The translations under genes were made by a program, and so were the position numbers. This document shows, in pieces, positions 45,585 through 55,472 of a stretch of 64,000 nucleotides of DNA (positions within the stretch are counted from its first letter, which is position 1; every line of letters starts with the position of its first letter). Origin of the DNA: Pictodentalium vernedei (taxonomy: Eukaryota > Mollusca > Scaphopoda > Dentaliida > Dentaliidae); NCBI GenBank assembly GCA_031216915.1, contig CM062290.1:162976453-163040452 (forward strand), written 5' to 3'. The notes beneath the pieces were generated by a model. The model worked only from the letters and a program-made list of their open reading frames with translations. It did not search any database and was not told where the DNA came from.

Positions 45585-46652
45585 GTTACCCTATCTTCTC
45601 CCACCAACTGCCTATTGAGAGATGTGTGTTCTGAATGAAATATATTTGGGAGACAGATCTATTTTCCCCACTTCATCTCAGATAATTAATTATCTCCGGA
45701 CTACTGCATCCTTACCTGCATATTTTAAACAAACAGGGCATCCTGATTTGCTTCAGTTGACAGCTACCCATCCTAGCTCCACACCACATGAGGATGTTTT
45801 TTTCTCAACTCACACACACGCATATGACAAGATTGAAACCAATATTTTTAAAAGTGATGTCAGAATGTGTCAGCTGATTCAACTCGCTTCAAAATGTTAA
45901 CCCATTGCTGTTGTGAGCTAAGGCTCATTTTCTTAGTATTTTGCTTTCATACATACATAACTTTTCTGAAGATGGAATTAATTTTTCTCTATGAACCATC
46001 AGTAGAACAGAAAATTTTCATTGCACAAGAAGCATTTGATTTAAATGGTGTCATGCGGGGTGTGGTTTGAGAAAAAACAGCCTTGAGTTTTGTGGGGGGC
46101 GGGATGGGTGAATCTTATCCTTACAGAAAATATTTGACCCAGAAGAAAATATTTGACCCAGATACTGTACAAGCCATGTGTCTGAGTCAAATATTTATCT
46201 TTTCCCATCCGACTTCCACACCACTCAATAATGATAATCTTTTAATATATATTAACCTTTAGCTAATCTTATATTTAACAGAGAACTAGGAAAAGTTTAC
46301 TTAATGCAATAACAGGCCTGTATGGAATAGGTGAATTCCATTCACTTCAATAGAAATAAGGTGACCAATTTTCCTTTCGCCAACGTTATAAGATCTCAGA
46401 TAATTAATAAATAGGAATGTGTACTCAAATTGCCCTTGATCTTCATTTAACTCTTCTGGAACCAACATGTCCTATATAATGATGATAATACTAAATATTC
46501 CTTGACTTTGACAATGAACTGTTGTGATGGAAAACACGATGCTGCCAGAGACCTTTCCAACAGTATAAAACATCCCAGAACATCATCAGCTGAATGAAAT
46601 AATTTCATGAAATAAGTATTCTGGGTTAGTTTGTTTTGGCCTTTTCATTATA

Positions 46653-46944
46653 TCCCCCGCAAACAAAGTTTGGGGGGGTATATAGGAATCACCCTGTCCA
46701 TCCATCCATCCATCCATCCATCCATCCATCCATCCGTCTGTCCGTCTGTCCATCCTTATAAGCACAACTCCTCCTAAACCATTTGAAGAATTTTCATGAA
46801 ACTTTACACAATGGAAGAACTCCATATGAAGATGTGCATGAAGCAATATAATTCCGTTCTGACATTTCCAAGGGGAGATAATCTAACTTATACATTTCAG
46901 GCACGGGGGGTCTCACTTTGTGAGCTTGCTCACAGTACCTCTAG
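46653..46944 (+). mobile_element. Miniature non-autonomous Helitron
   Basis: The 5' end is A|TCCCCCGCAAACAAAG; a (TCCA)n tract follows. The 3' end is the hairpin GTGAGC-TT-GCTCAC (46920-46933), seven bases, CTAG (46941-46944), then T. At 292 bp, with the same end type as the element at 10416 but without a tandem array, it looks like a related miniature form. It lies 22 bases before a candidate exon. Confidence 0.8.
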
Positions 46945-46966
46945 TTATCACTGGAAAACAAATCAG

Positions 46967-47035
46967 TATTACTTCACCTTTCCATTGCTTGAAAAATCAG
47001 AAAAAGGATTACTTGAAAATCTAGAAAACATGAAG
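46967..47035 (+). CDS. Probable host gene exon (23 codons)
   Basis: It is read from AAATCAG| to ACATGAAG|GTAATC, phase 0 at both ends: YYFTFPLLEKSEKGLLENLE plus NMK. The donor and phase fit the next exon at 47775. The acceptor is weak, because the pyrimidine-rich stretch TTTGTTTTGGCCTTTTCATT that should serve it lies beyond the Helitron, 290 bases upstream. An alternative acceptor at 46934, inside the Helitron's 3' end, would lengthen the exon. Confidence 0.5.
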
Positions 47036-47288
47036 GTAATCTTTTTTTCCGATAGCCTTAGTTCCTATTTTGTACAGGTCTGAATGATCATGTAAGAGAC
47101 TGACAGCATTAAATAGGGATGGAGTACAGGGTTCCCATGAGGCCTTGGATTCAAGGAATGACCTTGAATTTGACTGAGGAAAATGTGTCAGGAGGCCTTG
47201 AAAAGTCTTGAATATTTATGAAATAAAAATGCTGATGATGCTCGTAATCATAACTATATAGTTTTATATGCCACAGTTTGTGAAGGCA

Positions 47289-47386
47289 TAGTCCTATCTA
47301 GGACCTCCGGTCATTACACCCTCCTCCCACTTCCCTTGTAGGGAAGTGGGAGGAGGGGTAATGACTGGAGGACCTATTCAGGACTA
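47289..47386. repeat. 98-bp hairpin
   Basis: Arms of about 47 bases (including CCTCCTCCCACTTCCC and GGGAAGTGGGAGGAGG) flank a five-base loop, with a few mismatches near the outer end. It may be a MITE remnant or a structured intronic RNA. The flanking DNA repeats 'ccttgaatttg' several times. Confidence 0.7.
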
Positions 47387-47774
47387 GTGAAGGCAGGGTC
47401 TTGAAAATCCTTGAATTTGTCTATTGTATGGCTTTGAAAAATATTGCGAAATGGCCTTGAATTTTATCAGTCCTTGCCTGCTGGAACCCTGGAGTAAGCA
47501 TTTCCTCATTTAACTTAAAAGTACGATCCACTGGCGAGACATTATGGTAAAATTCAAATATTTTTTGAGCATCTTGTGAAGAAGCCACTGTAATTGCAGA
47601 AACTAGATGCCTTGGCAAAGATTTTTAAGTTTATATTGCCTAGAAAGGTTAGTGACTAATTTAAAATTTAGCAGTGATGTAGAAGTATCCTGTCATAAAA
47701 CTTATGTTACATTACTTTGGTCTCGAAGATATAGCACATTAATTATATTATAGAGCATGAATTATTCTTTGCAG

Positions 47775-47844
47775 GGTACAAGTACAGTAGCAGAATTGCA
47801 CAAAAACAGTCATGTTAAAGAATACTTAGAGGCACTGTGCAGTG
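47775..47844 (+). CDS. Host gene exon (23 codons plus 1 base)
   Basis: Acceptor ATTATTCTTTGCAG and consensus donor GCAGTG|GTAAGT. The peptide is GTSTVAELHKNSHVKEYLEA plus LCS, ending in phase 1. The leftover G joins AT of the next exon to make Asp. Helical and charged, like the other exons. Confidence 0.65.
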
Positions 47845-48436
47845 GTAAGTTACAAATCAAAGAAAACATAATAAAATATTGACATTTTTAAAACAACTGA
47901 AAATTTCTTATTGCAAAAAAATAAAATGTTTGATATTTGTGTGCCTTGAACTTGATGGGAGACATAAAATGAGATATGTATGCAGAATTTGAATGTATGT
48001 CATTTGTGAAAATTTTTGTTTGTGAGGGTGGAATCTGTTGTCTTATAATCTTGTGGAAGTATATTGAATGAATCATAGACAAATGTTCAAGACATGAAGG
48101 CGTTCTGTGAATAACTTACTAATTTGTACATTCCAGGTATAGCTTGTAATTAAATGTTGAATGTTAGCTTACAATTTGTGTCTCAACCACAACTTCAAAA
48201 CTACAAGAAATCCAGCTAACTTGTCAAAAATGCTATCTATTAGGGTGCTTGATTAATTCTGGAAGTCAGAATTCCTTTATCAATAATTATCTTGTGACAG
48301 TTTATTATTCTTTTCAAACTCAACCAATTACAATGAAAACAAAGCAAGATCAGATCTTTTAAACTTGCCACTGAATCAACATGAGGTACTTCTAAAAAAA
48401 TGTGTTGCCATTATCCAGTTAAGATCATTGTTGCAG

Positions 48437-48720
48437 CTCACCTGACTGCAAGCCAGTGTTACCGCCCCCCCCCCCCCCCTCCACCACCCCCGAATCAAAA
48501 CTCTTTAAAAGTCTTCCCAAAAACCATTAATCACAGTGCTTTGTTATTTGGTATGCAACTTCCTTTAGAGGAGGTTTATTTGAAGAATGTTTCTCTGGCA
48601 ATATTTGTGCTTGCTTGGGAAGGGGCAAAATGTATAGCCCACTCCAAATTGCAGTCTTCAGAACTAGTTTTATGATTTGAACCAAATTTGGTATGTAGTA
48701 TTGTTGGTCAGCATGTACTT
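48437..48720 (+). repeat. Fragment of a tandem-repeat element
   Basis: 'gcagctcacctgactg', a C run, 'caaaactctttaaaagtcttc', 'ttgttatttggtatgcaacttcctt' and 'gaaccaaatttggtatgtag' resemble single diverged units of the family E type. No clear ends. Confidence 0.35.
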
Positions 48721-48856
48721 GATTCATGAAAACGAAAATTTCCCTGTGTGTCATTAATCAACATTATTGGACCATCTCAAAGGTGCAACAATTGCAATAT
48801 TTTTTTGTGACAATTACCATTTGTTTTTCCTGATTATTTTCATTTTTTCTCGACAG

Positions 48857-48891
48857 ATTCCAAAAGAGATTATATTTTCAATGAGCTATTT
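48857..48891 (+). CDS. Host gene micro-exon (35 bases)
   Basis: Acceptor ATTTTTTCTCGACAG and donor GCTATTT|GTGAGT. Entered in phase 1 it gives D-SKRDYIFNELF and leaves in phase 0. Its phase fits both neighbours (47775 and 63728) exactly, which supports all three. Confidence 0.65.
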
Positions 48892-49045
48892 GTGAGTATT
48901 CAATATGTATTTGCAAATCATCTCTCTCTATTGGACTCCACCCTCCCCCTCCTCCCCACTTATTTTTCTCCACACTCATGCCTCGGGGGATAATGTTTTG
49001 AATCCACTTGTCCATTTTGTGATTATTATTATCCTCTGGGTATAT

Positions 49046-49138
49046 TATGGGAAAATCTCAGTCCAGGGGCAAGATATTACACCAGACTTGTCCAGAGTCT
49101 AGTGCAAATATCTTGCCCTAAGGGTGAGATTTCCCATC
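49046..49138. repeat. Imperfect inverted repeat
   Basis: ATGGGAAAATCTCAGTCCAG with GGGCAAGATATT is complemented by AATATCTTGCCC with AGGGTGAGATTTCCCAT. A small hairpin element is likely. Confidence 0.6.
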
Positions 49139-49149
49139 CTACACACAAT

Positions 49150-49415
49150 ACCCCTTGTGGCTAATTTAATCATGATTGCCTACACGGGGCACAATAGTGC
49201 TGTGTACTAAGGTACTCTGCACATTGATGGTACACTTGCCTTCAATTGCTGGTAACTCTGCTTGTGCAGAGGTAGTAAGCTGGAGAGTCTGATAGTTTCT
49301 TTCCACTGCTCAGTAGTTCTGTGTGTCCTTCACCCATAGAACTGACATGATGTATGGCTGGATGTTGAAAATGTCATTAAATCCTATTAAATCCTCATAA
49401 ATAAACAAACCAAAT
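49150..49415 (+). repeat. SINE, 5'-truncated
   Basis: It keeps 'ggggcacaatagtgctgtgtactaagg.actctgcac', 'gatggtacacttgccttcaa', 'agtctgatag' and 'cttcacccatagaactgacatgatg', then a tail AATCCTCATAAATAAACAAA. The tRNA-like head is absent. Confidence 0.65.
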
Positions 49416-49698
49416 GCCAATGTGACATCACCTAATGGCTCTCATGGTATCCTTGCGCCACTCGCTCTCATCCAGTAATCATTAACCCATTCAAACGTAA
49501 GTGTGGTACTGTATGTGTATCACCCAGGTATCTCACCTGAAATATACATGTCTCAGGAGAGAAAAGAGTTTAGTCATGTTTTTAGGAGACTGAAGATGTT
49601 GACTAAAGACAGTATCTTGATTTTGAACATGAGTCCACTTTAGGATTTAGACTTGCATTTTTATGAAATATGTGTTATGTTATTTGGATGCTCAGCAT

Positions 49699-50043
49699 CT
49701 ACACAAGCTTTGGAACCAAAATTGGCAGATTTTGGTCTCTAATGAACTTAAACCACTTGATCCGTGTCGACTCCCATGTCTTCAAAAGTACTCCACTGCA
49801 TCCTTCCCTTTTAATGTCAAACATCAGATACCCTTCCTTGATGCTGTCTTTCTTTTTTATCCATATTGAAAGAGTGTTGGCCGGAATATTAAATTGCCTT
49901 GCAATTTCTGCCTTAGATTTCTGTCCATTCTCTGCTATAAGTATGGCATTATACTTTGTCTCAATACTTTTGGTCTCAAGTTTCCTTTTGACTCCCTTTC
50001 CACCTGTCGCTGATTCCAACTTTCGCTTGGACAGATTGTCCAT
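49699..50043 (-). pseudogene. Tigger/pogo-type transposase, DNA-binding part only
   Basis: The frame encodes 114 residues. A basic N-terminus (KRKLESATGGKGVKRKLETK) leads into a psq/CENP-B-N-like helix-turn-helix (KAEIARQFNIPANTLSIWIK, about residues 42-61), followed by the linker and the start of a second DNA-binding segment (LLKTWESTRIKWFKFIRDQN). Tigger/pogo/jerky transposases are roughly 450-600 residues with a DDE domain; here the frame stops just after RDQNLPILVPKLV and no DDE region follows. It is a truncated relic, unless it is used as a stand-alone DNA-binding protein. The DIRS element begins 250 bases away. Confidence 0.7.
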
Positions 50044-50290
50044 TGTTTTCTTACTGCCGATTTCTTTGCCTGATGCATATTGCTGCTCTTAAGGTTTCCA
50101 TTTTTCAAACTGAATACTGAAGGAAAACCTCTTTCAGCTTTTAGACATTGCTGTGAAATTAAAGGTACCTAAATCATAGTGTAGCAGATTGGAAAAAAAT
50201 TGATGATGGGAATGAGGAGAGGAATATAGCCGGATGCTTATCAAGGACTGGATAACCTGTTGTGTATAAAGAAGGTTACTGGTATGAGAT

Positions 50291-50492
50291 ATTTTTATAC
50301 TGTACCAATGACCCAGACATAGCTGGTGCTAACTCTTAAAAAACTAGGGCCAAACACAAATTTTGCCCCACAATCCCCAAAATTTGCATCTAAAACCAAA
50401 AAAAATCATGTCCTGAAGGACCTCCATACTTTGCCCTTAATGCGCATGCGCAGTGTCAAGGACGTTCCAAAATTGGCGCCAATTATCGTTCT
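50291..50492 (+). repeat. DIRS left inverted terminal repeat
   Basis: It starts ATTTTTATACTGTACCAATG and runs through CCCAGACATAGCTGG, CACAAATTTTGCCCC and TGCGCATGCGCAGTG to GGCGCCAATTATC. The reverse complement is found at 57206-57424 with few differences. Confidence 0.85.
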
Positions 50493-51380
50493 CTGTTTGG
50501 CCCTTCATCAGTCAACATCTCACTGATCTTTGTGCTTGTAAATCTCAGTTTAAAGGATGCCAGACACGTAATTATTGGAGAAATGGTGATTCTAAGGAGG
50601 ATATAGAAGGAGGAGAGGAAAAAGGAGTGACAAAAAATAATCAGGGCTGTACTTAAAATTTTTTATGAAATTATGTTAAGTTGCCTATTTTCGAGGCATG
50701 GGCCTGTTGTTGTCATTCTTGCTATAAAGTTGCACTGCTTATTCAGTGTTTCCTCTCCCCTGGTCTTCTAAGTCCCCCCTTGCTATTCTCCCATGCTTTT
50801 GGCATATTTTTGAGAAAGATCATTTCTAAATTCTCTTGGGAGAATTAGCTTGGTCACAGAATGAATTCTGTTATTTTCCCCATATTTACGTTTTCACCCA
50901 TGGGTGTATAAACGTTGTGTTCTGCATCTACCATCTGATGTTCTGCAGATTCTCCCCTGGGAGTCTCTGTTTTGCATCAGATAGTGTGTAATTTTGATGA
51001 CTGATTTCGGGCCAGTATTGTCAGTGCCTGGAGTCATGTTTTCTGGTGTTTTTACACTGTTTGTTTACATTGGCAACAGTCTCTTTTGAGGGGGGCTGTT
51101 TGCCTTTGGAGTAGTTTATCTCACTATAAGATACATTATTATTATCCGTAAGTGTTGCATTAATTATTTAATATAATTTTAAAATTTTTGACCACACTTA
51201 GCCTTGGGATCCATTGGGGCTCAACGTTACTTTTCAGAAACTTTGGCTTCGCTGAAAAAATATTTTTCAAAAATTATTTTGATTTTTAATTGTTTTTTCA
51301 ATATTAATGGATCATGTTATTATGTATCTTTGTGTTTAGGGGTTTGTGCGAGTACTAGGACTTGTTGTTGACTTTTCACA

Positions 51381-52571
51381 ATGAAAGGATATTGTTCAAA
51401 TTGTAATAGGAAGAAATCTTCCTCTGACTTTCATGATCATTGTATTAATTGTAGTCAGTGTACTCGCACTAATCCCTGTTCAATATGTCAATATTGGGAT
51501 GACAAACATTGGAAACGTGTGTCACGATATGTTGTTAGTGGAGAAAGGGCTATGCCGGCTCTTTCTCCGCAAGGTCACTCTACTCTATCAGTTTCTATTT
51601 CAGAGGAACAAGAACAGGGTGATGTTTCCATGTTATCTTCCGCAAGTACGCTTCCGTCGTCACAAATGAATACAGAGCTAGCGGCAAAAGTGCTCATGGA
51701 GATAAGACAAATGTCGTCCGCTAGCTCGCCCGGTGTAGCGTCCATTCACCGAATGGTTCGGCAGCCGGGTTCGTCCGATGCAGTCCAGGAGGAAATGTTG
51801 GGTGATGCGAGCACTATAAACATTCAACGTGCACACCCAGTGACGGCGGATAGTAGGAGAGATCGGAGGAAGCCTTTGAGTCCGGTTCCTAGCTCGTCCA
51901 GGTCCAGCCGGGCCGCGAGCGAGAGAGGCCCCTCTCTCGTACAACAACATCTGGGACCAGATGTTGTGGTACAAAATGTGTCGCAAGCGGAGCACACATC
52001 CGTCGCTCGGGACGCTCCGTTGTATAGGCAGTCCGATGAGACTGCTCAGGCTTCTTCCTCTCACCAGCGCACACGACCGCACCTTGGCTACGTGACCGCC
52101 GATATTTTACCAGCTTTGCCGATCAGGGATTCTTCGGCGACCAGGTCACGCCATCTGGTAGCCAGGGACACGAGGCCGGTTGACTCCGGACGTTCGCATA
52201 GGAAGAGTATGCGGGAGTCAACAGATGCGGAGCTGCCCTCGGCGAAGCAGCGAAAGACTGCGCCTCCGCAGGCCTCGTTGTCGGACGTGCTTGTTCAAAT
52301 AGCACAACTTATCACAGCATCCCAGCAACCGACAGAAACGGTGTCGGATCGGGAATATCCGACGGCGCTGGGTCGGTATGTTCCGCCTAAGCATCGGGTG
52401 CGGACGACCGGGAGCATCATGAGGTCCGACCGGATGGTGAAAGGGATATGGATGACTTGGAGCTATCCCTTTCGGAACAACATAAAGCTGCCGTGGACTT
52501 TATCCGGCACTTTCTTCCTCAAGTTGTTCCGTCGGGCCAGACTGCTGCGGTACCGGACAAGAGAATTATAG
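51381..52571 (+). CDS. DIRS Gag-like frame, N-terminal part
   Basis: This frame of 396 residues opens with a Cys/His-rich cluster (CSNCNRKK, CINCSQC, CSICQYW) that looks like a zinc-binding knuckle, then a long Ser/Arg/Pro-rich, low-order stretch. Cys-rich starts are usual for DIRS ORF1 products, which are thought to bind the element's RNA. It overlaps the next Gag-like frame (52448). The leader 50493-51380 is non-coding and A/T-rich. Confidence 0.7.
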   Translation: MKGYCSNCNRKKSSSDFHDHCINCSQCTRTNPCSICQYWDDKHWKRVSRYVVSGERAMPALSPQGHSTLSVSISEEQEQGDVSMLSSASTLPSSQMNTELAAKVLMEIRQMSSASSPGVASIHRMVRQPGSSDAVQEEMLGDASTINIQRAHPVTADSRRDRRKPLSPVPSSSRSSRAASERGPSLVQQHLGPDVVVQNVSQAEHTSVARDAPLYRQSDETAQASSSHQRTRPHLGYVTADILPALPIRDSSATRSRHLVARDTRPVDSGRSHRKSMRESTDAELPSAKQRKTAPPQASLSDVLVQIAQLITASQQPTETVSDREYPTALGRYVPPKHRVRTTGSIMRSDRMVKGIWMTWSYPFRNNIKLPWTLSGTFFLKLFRRARLLRYRTREL

Positions 52572-53482
52572 CATCATTGGACACGGATTTCTTTGAGCGG
52601 TTCAGGGACATCGCTCCTGAGTTTCCGTCCCAGTCCAATAATGTCACAAGAACATTTGAATTATTGAACGACGCTATATTCAAACTTGCTTCCAAAACAG
52701 GGAAAGCGGGTTTCTTGTCCGCCAATACTCTTAACCTGCCTTTCATTAATGCAAGGAATAAATTCGATACGGCAGGACAGGGTATCCCGAGAGTTCCTCT
52801 GCGTATGGACGACGAGGCGGAAGACTTACAATTATCATTACCGTCGTCTGCGTCTATTCCAACCGCGGTGTTGGAGACGACTATTTCGTCTAACAGAGCC
52901 AGTTTAGATGCTTTATCTTATGCAGACCACCTTACTAAGGCGTTATCACTGCGTCTTCAAGGGAAAGAATTTCAGGATATACAATCCTCTTTAAGACTTC
53001 TTTCAAGGGCAGTAGCTTATTCCACGTGTAACTCCGCCCTTTCAGTGGCAAACCTGGAGTTGGTTAGACGTGATGCAGCCCTAGCTACATCCACACTCGT
53101 GGATAGTAAGGTGAAGAACTCTCTCAGAGTCACTTCGGTCTCCGGAGAACTTCTCTTCGACGACAAGCTTTCTGCAATTTACGATAAAATTACTAAGAAA
53201 GCTTCGGATTCTCTGCTGTTTAAATCTGCTTCTACGAAGACGGACACGGCAGATAAGAGTAAGACAGGCACTTCTGGGTCTAATGCGCCCAAGAGAGGTT
53301 CCTATAGAGGTTCCGGTGCGTCCTCTTGGTCTTATTCAAGAGACCGTCAAGGCAGCAACTCTCGTGCGGGACGTCCTTCGGGCCGGGACAACCGGTCGGA
53401 CGCCCCGAGGTCGACGGGACAAGGTGCGGGTCGTGGAGGACGTGGTTTCTCCTCCCGCAGGCCTCGCAGGTCCAGGAGGTGA
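52448..53482 (+). CDS. DIRS Gag-like frame, C-terminal part
   Basis: 344 residues. A predicted helical middle (ALSYADHLTKALSLRLQGKE, about residues 155-175) is followed by an Arg/Gly/Ser-rich basic tail ending RRPRRSRR, typical of nucleic-acid-binding Gag-like proteins. Overlapping frames are common in DIRS elements. The function is inferred from position and composition only. Confidence 0.65.
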   Translation: MDDLELSLSEQHKAAVDFIRHFLPQVVPSGQTAAVPDKRIIASLDTDFFERFRDIAPEFPSQSNNVTRTFELLNDAIFKLASKTGKAGFLSANTLNLPFINARNKFDTAGQGIPRVPLRMDDEAEDLQLSLPSSASIPTAVLETTISSNRASLDALSYADHLTKALSLRLQGKEFQDIQSSLRLLSRAVAYSTCNSALSVANLELVRRDAALATSTLVDSKVKNSLRVTSVSGELLFDDKLSAIYDKITKKASDSLLFKSASTKTDTADKSKTGTSGSNAPKRGSYRGSGASSWSYSRDRQGSNSRAGRPSGRDNRSDAPRSTGQGAGRGGRGFSSRRPRRSRR

Positions 53483-55472
53483 TGGCTTCAACCTCTATCG
53501 CGTGCCGGTTGGCGGAAGGTTGTCGAGTTTTTCACAAGAGTGGGCATCGATTACGGACGACCCTTGGGTGAGAGGGGTGATTTCGGAAGGTCTAAAGATA
53601 TCCTTCAAACGAAAGCCTCCATTAACTCAAAGTCCAAAGTGGACTCAACTTCCGTCAAATCTGCAGAAAAGAGACGCTCTGTTATCAGAGGTGCAGTCTC
53701 TTTTAGGGAAGAACGCGGTAGAGGTCGTAGAAAACCAGGAGTCACCGGGATTCTACAGCCATCTGTTTCTGGTTCCGAAACCAGACGGCTCGTTCCGTCC
53801 AGTCATAGATTTGAGCTGGATAAACAAGCTGATCGTCGCTCCGAAATTTTATATGGAGACGATTCGATCGGTCAGAGCGAGTATTCTGGTGAACGATTAT
53901 GCAACAAGCATAGATCTCAAAGATGCGTACTTTCACGTCATGGTACATCCAACATTCAGAAAGTATCTACGCTTCGCAGTCCTAGGGGTGGTGTATCAAT
54001 TCCGGGCAATGTGCTTCGGATTGAATCTAGCACCCTGGGCTTTCACTCGGGTAATGAACTCGGTAATGATGTATTTCCGAGCTCATTCGTCTGCAGTAAC
54101 GTCGGCCTACCTGGACGACATTCTTCAGAGGTACGGCAACGAGTTAACGCTTCAGAACGATGTGCAGAATCTGCTTCTATTGCTCCGACGTCTCGGTTTT
54201 ATAATAAACGAGGAGAAGTCGGATCTGGTGCCGTCCAAGTCATTCACACGTCTGGGAATGAGCTTCGAGACGCACAACAATCTCGTTCATCTGCCGTTAA
54301 CCAGAGCGAATTTAGTCAGTTGTTACGCTCGCTATTGTCTGCACGCAGACAAAGTCACAGCGAGGGAGTTCATGAGACTGATAGGTCTGTGCGGAGCCGC
54401 TGCGGATCTCATTCCGATGGGGCGGTTACGCACGCGTCCTCTCCAAATTTTCTTGACTCAGAATTGGAGTGTGAAAATTCATTCGCTCGACATAGACGTT
54501 CTCTTGTCAGATCAAGTGAAACGAGAGATTCAGACTTGGGCAAACATTCAGTGGTTAACTCAGGGAGTTCCGCTGCAGTTGCCGGATCCGAGTTTTACCA
54601 TTATGACGGATGCCAGTCAAACAGGTTGGGGTGCATCATTGATCCCAACGGATTCGAGATGCCAGGGTCTTTGGGATCCGCAATTCCTGGGCAAGCACAT
54701 AAACATCAAGGAAATGATGTCAATTTGGCTTGCGTTACGTCATTGGATGGACATTATTCACAATGCTCATGTCCAAATCCTATCCGACAATACGACAGTA
54801 GTGGCGTATATACGGAATCAGGGAGGCACTCATTCAATTCCGTTGTTCAATCTAACGGAAAGAATCCTTCTGTTTGCTCTAGAACATCAAGTTCTACTTT
54901 CGGTCCGTCATATACCGGGTCGTCTGAACGTACTAGCAGACTCCCTTTCACGAAAGGGTCGCTTGTTGCCGTCGGAGTGGACTCTCAACAAACAAGTATT
55001 CAATCAGATTTGCTACCAATGGGAACGGCCAATGATAGACTTATTTGCGACACATCTCAACAATCAGTTGCAGACGTATGTGTCTCCGTGTCCGGATCCA
55101 AGAGCATTTGCAGTAGACACTCTGTCGATCCCTTGGGACGGAATGATAGGATATGCGTATCCTCCAGCGCCGTTAATTCAGCAAGTATTGCTAAAGATAA
55201 AACAATCTCAATGCAAGATTCTGTTGGTAGCATCTCTGTCTCCACAGAGACCGTGGATAAATCTACTCAGGTGTCTGTTGTGGGACCTACCGCAAAAGCT
55301 TCCTCCACGGGAGGTTCTTCTTTCGCAGGGGAAACCGCGTCAACTCCATCACAACCCGCAAGGTCTCAACCTTCACGTTTTTCCGTTGTGCGGTCCTTCT
55401 TGCATGGCAAGCACTTTACAGGACGAGCAGTGGACGCGATTTCTAACTGTAGGAGGACCTCCTCTTCGCTAA
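53283..55472 (+). CDS. DIRS reverse transcriptase and RNase H
   Basis: The RT core shows PDGSFRPVIDLSWINK, SIDLKDAYFHVMVHP, MCFGLNLAPWAFTRVM and the YLDD catalytic box. RNase H follows with its acidic residues in order: TDASQTGWG, EMMSIWLAL, LSDNTTVVAYI and ADSLSRKGR. This RT/RNase H order and wording is distinctive of the DIRS1-like group. The frame overlaps both the Gag-like frame before it and the recombinase frame after it, as known for the family; how it is expressed is not visible. Confidence 0.9.
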   Translation: MRPREVPIEVPVRPLGLIQETVKAATLVRDVLRAGTTGRTPRGRRDKVRVVEDVVSPPAGLAGPGGDGFNLYRVPVGGRLSSFSQEWASITDDPWVRGVISEGLKISFKRKPPLTQSPKWTQLPSNLQKRDALLSEVQSLLGKNAVEVVENQESPGFYSHLFLVPKPDGSFRPVIDLSWINKLIVAPKFYMETIRSVRASILVNDYATSIDLKDAYFHVMVHPTFRKYLRFAVLGVVYQFRAMCFGLNLAPWAFTRVMNSVMMYFRAHSSAVTSAYLDDILQRYGNELTLQNDVQNLLLLLRRLGFIINEEKSDLVPSKSFTRLGMSFETHNNLVHLPLTRANLVSCYARYCLHADKVTAREFMRLIGLCGAAADLIPMGRLRTRPLQIFLTQNWSVKIHSLDIDVLLSDQVKREIQTWANIQWLTQGVPLQLPDPSFTIMTDASQTGWGASLIPTDSRCQGLWDPQFLGKHINIKEMMSIWLALRHWMDIIHNAHVQILSDNTTVVAYIRNQGGTHSIPLFNLTERILLFALEHQVLLSVRHIPGRLNVLADSLSRKGRLLPSEWTLNKQVFNQICYQWERPMIDLFATHLNNQLQTYVSPCPDPRAFAVDTLSIPWDGMIGYAYPPAPLIQQVLLKIKQSQCKILLVASLSPQRPWINLLRCLLWDLPQKLPPREVLLSQGKPRQLHHNPQGLNLHVFPLCGPSCMASTLQDEQWTRFLTVGGPPLR

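Noticed and set aside
53540-55389. N-terminal two-thirds of the 962-codon frame
   Set aside because: It overlaps the RT/RNase H gene in another register and has Ser/Arg-rich composition without family features; only the C-terminal recombinase part is accepted.
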